64,000 bases of DNA from Haemonchus contortus (taxonomy: Eukaryota; Nematoda; Chromadorea; Rhabditida; Trichostrongylidae): positions 18,957,545 through 19,021,544 of the forward strand of contig LS997566.1 in assembly GCA_000469685.2 (NCBI GenBank), in the 5' to 3' direction. The position numbers and the translations under genes were made by a program. The notes beneath the pieces are model-generated. The model saw nothing but the letters and a program-made list of their open reading frames with translations, ran no database searches and was not told the DNA's origin. Positions within the stretch are counted from its first letter, which is position 1, and each line of letters opens with the position of its first letter. Positions 11,359 through 23,300 of this stretch are shown piece by piece.

Positions 11359-14300
11359 ATGATGTGGTCACCGTCTAAGGATGATCTACTTAACATCCGA
11401 GTGGAAAAAGGACTAAAACCAAGACTAAAACTAAGTGATGATAAAAAGACAGTGCTGGTAAGTCGCCATACTTTGACGCATTCATAATATTGCTACGTCC
11501 TGGCGAGTAGCGGGAAATGATATATTTATCTACCCAAACAAATGCAGGTATCAGTACCGTTGAACACTTTTGTGAACTACCCACAACAACGTGTCGAACT
11601 TCAAGGTGGATACTTCCTAGTGTTACAACGTCTTCAACAACAATATAAGATTATTGTTCAACACGGGGTGAGTTAGTAATAAATCATTTTAGTGTAGAAT
11701 TTTGACACGATGAAACTGGAAGCTAGAGGATGGTTTTGTCTGGAACCAGATTTATAGTTTGTAAAGGCAGCTAGACTAACTGCAGAAGAAGGCCTCCGTA
11801 GGAAGGTTCTCTAAAGAAAATTCACCAATCAAGGAAGATTTCAAATTTCGATGGAACATTGGTTGGAGACTAAGGTATATCGATAGAGTTTGGAACGCTG
11901 TTTTCGATATAGAAGACAGAACTAGTGAAGGGGTTCCCCAACAAAGCTGTAAATGCCCAAAATCAGTAGATAGTTGTAGATGTTATACGCAGTTGTCCTC
12001 GTGATAACAAACGCCTCTGTGGCGCAGAGCTAGTGCTCCCTCTCATCAAACTAAGGATGGGGGTTTGCTTTTTGCCACGGTTGGACAAGTGCGCATTTTA
12101 CCTGGCACTACATATCTTCAAAATATACATACACATATACATTCTACATATCATTTGGCTGTTTTAACTTCCATCTTCCTTGAGAGCTTTTGAAACTATT
12201 ATACTTAAAGTAGCCCTGGTCTACTTTAAAGTTACAAATACTTTTTCAAATTTAACTTGGAGCTCTCCTGGTAAGGCTCTTTCGAATACTGGATGATTCT
12301 CTAGAATGAACAAAATTGTGGTCGCTTGCTTGAATGTGTCTTCTGATGGATGAGCCGCAGGAGTGTTGGTTCATTCAATTGAATGTTTGACTGATAATTT
12401 ATTTTAAGAAAGGATTTGCAGAGGGCAGGTAAGTGGAGTACGAAATGAGACTATACTCTTGAAGCTATGGTTCATAGTGCTCTAGGTAGTGACCGTGCAA
12501 AAAAGCGCTCACACTTACCATTAGAACTACACTGTTAGCAGTTCCATACTTCCTGGCGATGGAATTTGTATCCACGGCGCATGCGAATCATTGCAACGAT
12601 ATTTATTGATTTATTTATTTTTATCCAGTGAGGCAATTTATGGAAAGTCGACCTTGCATCATATTTTGTATCGTTTTACTCCTCAGCCGAAAAAAATGAG
12701 TAAGAGGCACTACTACGCTCCAAAATGATCTCCGTCCAGCGCGGCACAGGTTGAAGGTCCGTCGAGAAAAGAGTTCACCGTGGCGAGGGGGGTTCAACTT
12801 ATTCCAAAGTTTTGGCAAAGCTACATTCAGCATTTGGAATACGACAAGGGTCGGCATGCTTGGGGCCAAGAAAGTTGTTCACAGGGAAATCGAGCGGTCT
12901 CATGTCAATCGAACTGGGAGGCTACACGTCGAGGACAGCTAATGGCGAGCAACTGCTTACATCAAACATTGGAAGATTTGTCCTTCTGAGATCTTTTCCT
13001 TTTTTGTGTGTCTTCCCATTTGAGTGATTTTTCATCATCCCAATTATCTATTTCACGGACATCGTCATATCCTCTACAGTTTTCTATGAAATGGTCCTTG
13101 AATGAATGTGCTGACTGCCCACCGATGACAGATTTTTGAAATTAGCCACAATATTTACGAAAATAACAATACCATGTCTCAAGGAGCGGTCAGGAAAGTT
13201 TGCAAGCTCCGTCAATCTTGCAATGGGCTTTGAAACTATAATTCACGAAACACTCGAACACCGAAAGGGATCGATCGCTCGAAACGTTGACGGCACAAAT
13301 CAACCATAGAGTTATGGCAAGCGATCGTTTCATCGTTTGAGAGAAAAGCTTAATTTTCGTACTACCTGGAAGACGAGATTATAGTCAATCAGACAGAAGC
13401 GAAAAAAGAAGATTCAGAAATAAAAAGATTTCCGGTAGTCGATGATGATTCGCGCGAGGTTCGTTCCCATAATTTTGCCTCACCGTGAACATGTAAGTTG
13501 GGTGTGCGCCATCAAATTGGGGATCTTGATCGATGATCGATGAAATTTTATGCAATATGTTTGAACCACTATAACTATTTAATTTTGTTTGAAGCTCATA
13601 AGGAATGCGAAGATTGAATTCTGGAGTTGACATTTTTACATAGTTATAAACCCCCTGTCGCACGGGGAGCGCATTGGGTGATGTATGATTTGCGCTTATA
13701 AGGTCTTGCTCATCTATACAACTTTTTCTGACCCCAGGTTGTACATATCGGATGGGTCCCGCTCCTTAATCATACCCCTCGCCTTTGTCCATTGTAATTG
13801 GTATTCGAATTGTTCTGAACCTCTTAGCACCGTCCTTCTCGTGCGTGTCCCGCCCTTCACCGAATACAAGAAAAAGTAAACAAATAAATAAAAAGAATGA
13901 ATAAAAGAATGAAAGAAAGAAAAGAAAGAATGAATAAGAGTAAAATGAATATCATTTTTCCGATCAGTTGAGAAGAAAAGCAAACTGAGTGAACTAAATA
14001 ACAAAACCAATCACTTCGTGATAAGTAGTTTCCACATTTCAGCATGAACGAAAACCCGAATTCATCGTTTATGCTTCTGCATTGAGTCATGAGAAAGACA
14101 TCAAGACACAGATCAAAGAGATGAACACGCGAATCCATCAGGTGAGTGTGGTAGTCTCCCTTGATCATAATCAGTCATAAGTTTCACTTTTACTAATGGC
14201 GTTCATCTGGTTCTGTGGCCGTTTTGTCTGTCCTCCCTCTCTCTTGTCTCTCCCTCTCATTTTTCATATTAACATCTATCTCTTTTCCTGTTTCTTCCAT

Positions 14301-17300
14301 GCTCCCAAGCTTCTTATCGTTTTTAGCACCTGATCCACTTCTCTTCACTTGTATCTGCTTTCTCTTTGGTTCTTATTTTCGTCTTTCTTACTTTGACCAA
14401 TGTTCAGGTTGGTATTGCTGGTCCAAATATGGACGTAATAGGAGCATTGAGAGTTGCTCGCCTCACTCTAGAAGCTACAGTTGGCACGATGCATGTGAAC
14501 GCGAAGATTGTCGCCGATCATCTGTCATTGCACGGCCAAAGTATTGTGATTGCTACAGAAGCGCTCATAAGTACGGATAGGTTTACGGTAAGAGATTTAT
14601 CGTATCTCCTTTAGAAGGATACTAGCCACCACTTACTGCTGTGGAATAGAGTGCTCAAACCACGCGTTAGGTTTTCAGTGAGGTTTATCCCAAATATACT
14701 TCTGTAGCTCCACCCTCATACTACCGAGCTGTATTCCCTAACTGTAGTCTAGAAGTAGAGGCAAAAGCTTTCGACGTTGATCAATTGCATTCCTAAAGGC
14801 ACAGTTCCCGCTGACTTTGAGGTACCCTTTTTAAAGGCACCGTTAGCAATAAATTTAGGGTACCCTTTTTTTACGGGAATTGATAGAACTACTTTAGAAT
14901 AAGCAACAACAACGAAAAAAGCTCAAAAAACGATGAACAAAAAGAATTACAAAGGGTCAAAAAAAGAGTTGGAAAGGGGGGTTGGACGAGTTTCACATTG
15001 AAAAAAAACGGTGGTTAAGGAGTGTTCGGGCGAGTGCACGAAGGCAACGCAATGTGTTGTCCGCAATAGCAGACAACACATTGCGTCTCTGGCAATTTGC
15101 CAACCAGCTTATCGACTTTTCACCAACTTCGCTCCAGTGCGAAAGTGGTGAACGGCGATTAGATTTCGTAGTCAGCCTAGCGAGGGACGGAGGGCGACCG
15201 TGGATAACTCTCCGGCCCCTTATTGTGCCCTATCCAGCCGTTTTCCGACCTCATTCCTGCACAAATGGCATCAGAGGGGCGTCGAATTCGAACCATGTGC
15301 AAATCTCCGAAACCATTTTTTTCGTGAACAGTGCCTTTAAGTCGAGAAGCGAAATTATTCGTTTAAAATAGTGCACCGGTGAAGAAGGAGAAGAAAAATT
15401 TTGCCAGTTTTGCGAGAAGTAAGGCTCCTCAAATATAGTGGTAGAGATTGTTCGAGGTTACCATGACGGACGTGACATGAAAAGGGTCATTGGACGAGAT
15501 TTCAGTTGTTGCAACTGCACAAAGAGCTGACTGAACCTAGCCAAAACTGTCACAGTTGCCTTTCACTGTTGCTATTGGTCGTGACGAGCTGTCTGAACTT
15601 CCTACATGGGTTCCCTCGTGAAAGATGCAACCTCCACAATGCCGTTGTAACTCGTCCGCGAATACACATGGGACATTCTTTGAGTCTCTATAATGCCCTA
15701 TTTGGCCGTTTTCCAGTCTGACAGCGCCACAAACGACATATGGAGGTGGTACAAATTCGTCCTGGCGAGATATCTTATAAGCCATTTCTACCATGAACTG
15801 TGCCTTTGAGCAGCCTCCGCATTCTTCTTCGTTTCAGAATAGTAGTGACGTTTAGATGCGTGTTAGGCTTATATGTTGGCTTGAGAACAGATATAACGGT
15901 CTGCCCCTGGTTCAGCCTGTTATCAATCAACCAATCCCGGGTGGACGGAAAGTTTTCTTGACTCGAATGCGTACGGTGTGGGAGCGACGCTGTTTTCCGC
16001 TACCTCTGCGAGTTGCGAAAGTGAAGTTAGATGAACTCTTCATGTCCATACTCTTGATTAGGGCCTGATCCTCAGTACAGCGTGTTTTATTTCCTTCTAC
16101 ACGGCTTACAAGTGGACCAGCGTTTGATAATTACATTTATGGGTTTCATAGTGTCGGATTCTCTTTTTTGAAGGAAGATTGCTTAACAAAGAGGGGAGGT
16201 CAGAATGCTGATTGTGAAAGTAATTAATGTGTTTGCAACAAAGAGTAAACCAGTAGCAGCGCACTAATGCACCAAACACAGACATCAAGTCAGTTTCTCC
16301 TTCCCGCCCTAATGCTAATTATTACTGGATACGGCGGGACTCCGCCAGTGAAAGTAGGTAGAAAGAAACCGCTGCTTCCGAAGTGAAAGTAATGAACTAG
16401 TTGCACAGTTGACAACCCTCAAAGGCACAGTTCACGATTTTGAGATACCCGTTTTTCTTCGGAAAGCGAAAGTATGGATTGAGAATAATTCGTCGGTAGC
16501 GAAGAAAGCTAGAGAATTCGCCGATTTAAATATGGCCCCTCAAAATTAAGGAAAATAGAGGTTGGACGAGATTGCCATGACGGAAATAACATGACAGGGG
16601 TATTCGTACGAGATTTCAGTTAATGGAATTGCACAAAAGCTGACTGCATCAAGCATGAACTGTACAGAACTGTCTTTCAGTGTCGCTATGGGTCATGACA
16701 AGTTGTTTGAACTTCCTGAATGGGTTCCTTTGTGATCGGTGCAACCTCTTCAATGCCACTGAAACTCGTTCAAGGATACACATAGGCCAATCTTTGACTT
16801 TTTATAACTCCCTAACGTTTTCCGTTTTCCGACCTAATAGTATAAAATATGGTATACGAGGGGACCTCAAATTCATCCTGTGGGGGAATCTAGGAAACCA
16901 TTTTCATCGTGAACTGTGCCTTTGGAACGAAGATCTTATCATGAGCCTTCCGGCGGATGCTTTTGTTTTTTCATGTCTGGAGAGTCATTGACAACTTATT
17001 CTCACCAACACCAAAATTGTTGCACAACCACCCTAAAGCTCCCTTTGACTGTCTATCTCAAGTTTTACTAAATCCACTCACAACTAGATTAAAGTTGTCA
17101 GTTTTAAGCCATTGTTTTAGCAGGTTTCTGATTATGGCAGGGGAAAAGTGATGCCAACAGACTCAGATATTATTGCAGTTACTATAAATGTAATCCACAA
17201 AGGTCGGTCGATAACTCATCTGTCTTGGGAGGTCTAGAGCCATGGTCATGAATATTAGCAGGTTTATCTACATCGAGAACTTTTTGCAGTTCTGAGTTAG

Positions 17301-20300
17301 TGTCGAATGCATGACTACCCTGTTGGATCGGGCATCTGTAGACACCTTGCATTGTTTTCCTGTCGTTTTCATGTCTTTTTCAGATCTCGAACATTACCTT
17401 TTGGAAATGTTACTTGTTTTAAGGTTATTGGACGGAAGCTGCAACTAGATGGGCGTTGCTTTCCAAACGAAAACTCGGAAAATTGGGAGATGAATGTTCG
17501 ATTGAATTGCGGCCTTGTACACGTCGGTGTCGATGGCTGCATTGGCGAATCGAATGAAAAAGAAACGAGTAAAATTGCTAAGGTGAGAAATGAGATTACT
17601 ATGAGAAATGAGTTCTACCACCTCTCGGACTAGTATGTAGCGAAGGGGTCTTCGTTTCGTTAGGGGAAGGGGACAGTGTTTGAGAAAAGGTTACGGGAAG
17701 GAAATCCTAGTTTTCTGACGAAGCTGTTGTACAGAATGGAAATCTGTGCAGTGCTTAACAAGGCTTCACCTCCTTAATTCCTCATTTTTTACGCCCACTT
17801 GGTTGAAAGCTGACTTTGGAGTTGAATCAATATGTGTGGAAAAAGTTAACCATCTTATTTAGCGTACACAACCCGTTCAAATCACATGCAAACACCTGAT
17901 CTTAGTCGTAAATGGATCTCTGGCAAACTATGGTAAGATCACAGCTTCGGATACCATTGATCTGGCTATCGGAGAGAGTCTGATATCGCTGTCAGATGGA
18001 ACGTTGGACAGTGCGGGAAGAGGTTGGTACTATTTATTTATTTATTTATTGATCTTTGCACTCATTGGTGCGCTAAGCCAACACAGAGTGGGTTAGTACT
18101 GATATAATGATCGAAAACAAAACAGAAGAAAAAAAATAGCCAAGACAAAAACCAATAAATTCAGCTGTAGGCCTAACTCGAAATATTTCTCAGTCTATAG
18201 GCGGACGACACAGTGGGGCCTGATAAAATATACTGAAAAAAATAGTGTAGCGAATATCAGCTAGCCATCGAATGAAGGGATAGGTTGTATAGAAGCGTAG
18301 GTGCCCATCCGCTTTGCTTATCATGTAATGCGAAAGTCACTACCACTAAGTGCAGGTCAGACTAGGCAACGCAACCAACCGCAGTTGTTCCCGGGCGGGC
18401 CAAGATAGGTGCCTCTTTGATCTAAACACGAACCCAGGGCGTAAGACCTAGACCCAAATTCTAGGAAGAAAACAAAGACACTTGTTGACCTGCACTTACA
18501 TGGCGGAGGTAATGGGAGACTTAACATAGGAGCGCCACAGACGGGTAAGGAAATCGGAAAGTCAGAAAAAAAAAGAAATCCAAACGATGGTAGTAGTAAA
18601 GGCTCTTGAATAAACTCGGACTAAGAAGGACCCAGAGTGCAGTCGCTTCAGAGCTGGGGAAACATCCCATAGTAAGGCAACAAACAGTGAGAGAAAACTT
18701 CGTTGTTAGTAACATCCGACATGACTGAGAAAACTGTAAAGGTAGCGTAATAGTAATTCTCTCAGAATCCACGCAGAGTGAGCATGAGTGTAGTTGAAAC
18801 ACGAATCGGCGAGGAAGTAACACCAATGCTAAATACTAACATTTCCTAATACTTCATACTTTTCTGAGCATAGTGGGCCCTTAATTCCCTCTTGAATCTT
18901 TTTTTGACTTTCCTTTGAACACTTCTTACGTTGCAGGTAATCCGAGTTACCACGCACTATTTCTTTTCAGCTTTTCTGGAGGTGTTCTTAGCCTTCGGAT
19001 GCTTTGTAGTTCTTTTGGACTTGTTCAACTTTACCTTAAACTCAAAAACTTTACTGGTCTTCTGGTGTTATCATCGAAACATCAGTTGATTACAGGCTAT
19101 GACGCTCTCAAACAAATTCGTGGAGTCCGAACCCAAGCTGAGTGCTTACCGAGTTCAAACAGTTTCCAATCGGCTATTAGCTCGCAAAACGCCGACGCTG
19201 TGGCCGATCTTATCGAGAAGGGCGTCGACGTAAACGACAAGGTATAGTGGCAGTTTCTGTTTTCGTTCGAGTAGTTGCATTGTAGAAGAGAGTCCAACTA
19301 CGGTCATTTTATTCGTCAAAAATTGGCCGAAGCTAATCTGACTGATCCTTTCAGGTTTCATCGAATCGTCTGACTCTTCGTCAGGCTGCCATCCGGCAGT
19401 GTCGTGAGAAGCGCCAACAATCAACACTGAATCGCGTACGTGAGCGAATCACGCTGATCAATGCCCTGCTGGCAGTTCACGACTGGCGGCGTGGAACCAT
19501 CGAGGCACGGGCCATACGGGCCATTTTAGAAAAGAATTGTGACGACTGCGCTCAGTTCCACGCGAAGGAATTACATGTCAAGGTGCTCTTCGCCCCATAG
19601 TTCCCTTATCGTTGTTTCATTTAGTTCGCATGTTCAGGTTGGTGGGTCTGCCACAGTTGAGGCGGACTCGATCTGGAGCAGCGCCTATGTAGAGCTAGAC
19701 GCCGGTGCATCAGTGATGATTTCCGGGCAAGTGAAGTTGACGTCGCTACTGCTGACTTCTGGGAAATCCGTGACGACGACGGCAGACGCTATAGTAGCAT
19801 TGGAAATGTTTGGACGTCTAAACTGCTCACGGTAAGTTGCTGTGAATGAGAATATCTCTCAATGATTCCCGGCACAAGTGCTTTCAACGACTAGACATTA
19901 TGCTTTAGAAAGTTACCATGCAATAGATTTCATGAGAGAATGATCACAAATTAATATTATTACGTAATGCGAAATACGGAAATTTCCTTTCCACTTACTC
20001 CACAGGGAAATAGTCTTCTTCATACTTTCGTAGCCGGACTACATATGCTGAAAATGGACGGCAGGATAGTGTACATACATATATGTGTTCTGTAGAAGTG
20101 CGCCATGTTCTGGACGAGTGAGACTTCTTCGCAAAAAGCGAAGCTGCAGAACTTTACCATGCACTTGTGAGAAGACTTTTCCCAGAACTATGAATGCCAT
20201 CAGGGCTCTGCTTAACAACGAGTTGGCCCACGGCACATTCCCCTCTTAAAAGGCATATCTAAATATATGGTTGGAACGTATGACTTTTCGCGAGATAACT

Positions 20301-23300
20301 TCTATGAGTAGAGCGGAGGTGGTGTAGTGGCAAGTGGCGCACTATCTCACACGCATGGTCAGGAGTTCGAATCCCGGATCGATATCCGCCTAAGCCAACC
20401 AAGCCTTCCATCTCTCCGGGGTCGATTAATTGGTACCAGACTCGTCTGGGAGTATGAAAGCACTGACTTGTTCATCGGCTGGCCACCGCAAGCCATTGTA
20501 CGAGTATAGGCACCATACGCACTCATTCCGCCACTACGATTCTGAACGGAAGTCGGGTGCGGGTGCGCATCCCTCAGACGGGATTGGTCAACGCCATAAA
20601 CTTTACTTTGATACTTACTTCTATGAAATACATATAGTTGAGCAGGTACCGAAAAGATGACAAAAAGTCATCGTGTAGCACGAAAATTATCGTATTGATC
20701 ACACCGTGTTGATGGTACGACCAATCGATATCTATCACAAAAGTGAGACGAATTTCGCACCAACCATACAGTAGGGACCGAGACTACAAGCACAAGCCGT
20801 ACTCGCTATCGTACGCTTGAACTTCTAATTCAGGTTCTTGTGCGAGGGAATCTGGACGGTGGGTGAGAACTTTGTGCTGGACGCATGTGGTGATGTTCAC
20901 TTTGGAAAGAACTCATATGTCGAAACTGAAAAGGTTAGAGTCTTTTCTGCTCAAAAGTGGAAGATGCGGTTTATCACGGTGGCTTGTGATTTTAGATGGA
21001 AATGGTCTCTGGATCAACGTGCACAGTTGACGGTTCATGGCAGATTGGCACTTGCTGGATGTTGGTTGAAGCAAAGCTCACTATCGGTGTTACAGCAAAG
21101 CTCTTCGTAGAAGAATCAGCGACAATTGGAGCTCATGGGTAAGATAGTTTATAGCCGCTGTAGGGTACCTTGAAAGTACGCGATTGCTCTTATCATAAGT
21201 TGGTTCAACGCTGAGCATTTTTGAAGTTATGTGTATAATTGAAATGGGCTCATCGTTCTTTAAAAGACCATATATTTTTCTCGGACAAAAAAAACTGAAT
21301 GACCTGAAAAATGTTTTATTTCTTTACCAAACCGGATGAAGGGTAGCTTCGCGTCCTTTTCGATTCCGCAGACAAATGTTATTCAACGATACTCAGATCA
21401 TTCAAGTTGGAAACTCTTGTTTTCTTTTGCACCATGATATCGTTCACAGGGTAGATCTTCGAAAGCTTAAACGGCAGCGCAATTCACGTAATCGGCTTAT
21501 GGTATGGATATGGGGCAAATAGGGGATAGCCTAACCTCTCTATGTATTCTTCACTGGCCGAATCTTAATTCTCGGACTGCAGCCCCGTTGCAGTCCGAGA
21601 CTTGAGATTTGGCCAGTAAAGAATACAAGGCCAAAAAGGAAAAAATAAATCTAATAAGGATAATCTGCGTGCCATGGAAACCATGACTCGGGGGATCATA
21701 CAGTATGCAGTTTTCTTTTGAGCGCGCTGCATGTAGAGCAGAATTACGCATGAATTTCATTGGCATCCTTTCAGAGGCATAATGTTCAAACTCATTTTGG
21801 AGTATGGTGTGATTACTCCAGATTAGAACCCTTCCGAGTTTTCATATTAACAAAAAGAACTTGATAAACTGAGCTTAGAGGTATACCCAACGTTGAAAAA
21901 AATAGCCTTGAATCGACTAAAAACGCTGTTTCGCCATTCCGCCTAAGATCGAATTCCTTGTGGTGTTCCTGCTGGGGTGGAGCTTTGTGGTTATTTGAAA
22001 AATTGTTCGCAGGCGAACTAACTCAATCATCATTTGCTCTTCATCGTTTTAATTCCATGTACCATAAGGATCTTCAGATTGATGTGCCACGGATTCTGCA
22101 ATGTGGTCGAAACATGTGATCTGCAACTGAAGGACTCGGCTCACTTCTTCCATTCTTCTAAGCTTGAATGTCACACGTTAAAAATGGCTTGTGAACTTCA
22201 TTGTACCCTGGGTGGTGTATGGATCGCGGATAATATGAATGTGAGTTAGATAAACTATTTTCTTTCTTTACCGGTGAAGTGGAGAGGCAGATGGGAGCGT
22301 AGGTAGGCGCGCTTCTGACATTCCTTTTTTTTGAGAAAGAAGGGGCGGTGTCTTTTGACGGGAATCATCGGTATCAACGAGACATCACACTTTATTTAAG
22401 TAAAATGTGGTATAAATAATGATAAAAGGATAAAGTTCTTGGCCTTAATCTTCCCCGCTGAGGATGCGCCCCCGAACTCGACTTCTATCCAGAATTGTAG
22501 TGGCGTAATGAGTGCGTATGTGACCTATACAATGACTTGCGGTGGCCAGGCGATCTACAAGTCAGTGCTTCTATCCTCCCAGACGAGTCTGGTACCAATT
22601 TACCGACTCCCGGAAAGATGGAAGGCTTGGTTGGCCTAGGCGGGCATCGATCCCGGTTTTGAACCCCTGACCGTTCGTGTGAGATAGTGCGTCACTTGCC
22701 ACTACACCACCTCCGCCCAAAAGTGTGGTATAAAAGACAAAATGTTTCCTACGTGAAATCTCGTAGGAATTCGTGAAATCTTTCTAATATTTCGTTATAA
22801 ACTTGATGTTAATTGTGGACTAATTGATCTAGGGAAAATCTGAATGCAAACAGTGACGAATGCGTCTTTTTTCCATTTAACAATAGTATGAGAAGAAGTC
22901 AAAAGTGATGAAAACAAAATTTGATGGGTGAATTTTCATTACTGGTAGCTAAAGGGGTGGGTATCATTAATAGTTGTGAATGATTTGAACTTATTTAGGA
23001 CGTTTTTTGTTGTTATCAGCCTCGTAAAGTTGGATATTAGCATAATCCACCACATTTTAAGGTTCCTCAGGCTTAAGAGTTTTTACGGTACATCATTATA
23101 TGAACCCTTATTACACATTTGCAGATATATGTCCGTCATGACCTTATAACTACTTCGACTGGCAAAGCAGCCGTCTTTACGCATACAAACCTCACCGTTG
23201 GCTCTTTCCGGAATGATTCGCTCTGGCAGGTTAGCTGAACACTTTCCGAAGCTAATGTTGCCAGCTCATAGCAAGTGTTTACCAATTGTTTGTGTTGATT

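Noticed and set aside
13685..14168. Overlapping minus-strand ORFs of ~100 codons
   Set aside because: Phe/Ser/Leu-rich antisense of an A-rich intron next to exon 14043-14141; low complexity around 13870-13945.
14215..14407. Plus-strand ORF upstream of exon 14408
   Set aside because: T-rich intron read as Ser/Phe/Leu; the true exon starts at the GTTCAG acceptor and uses another frame.
20311..20390. Possible functional tRNA gene
   Set aside because: A and B boxes are present, but arms pair poorly and the same head with the same unrelated body recurs at 22.4 kb, so it is a SINE.
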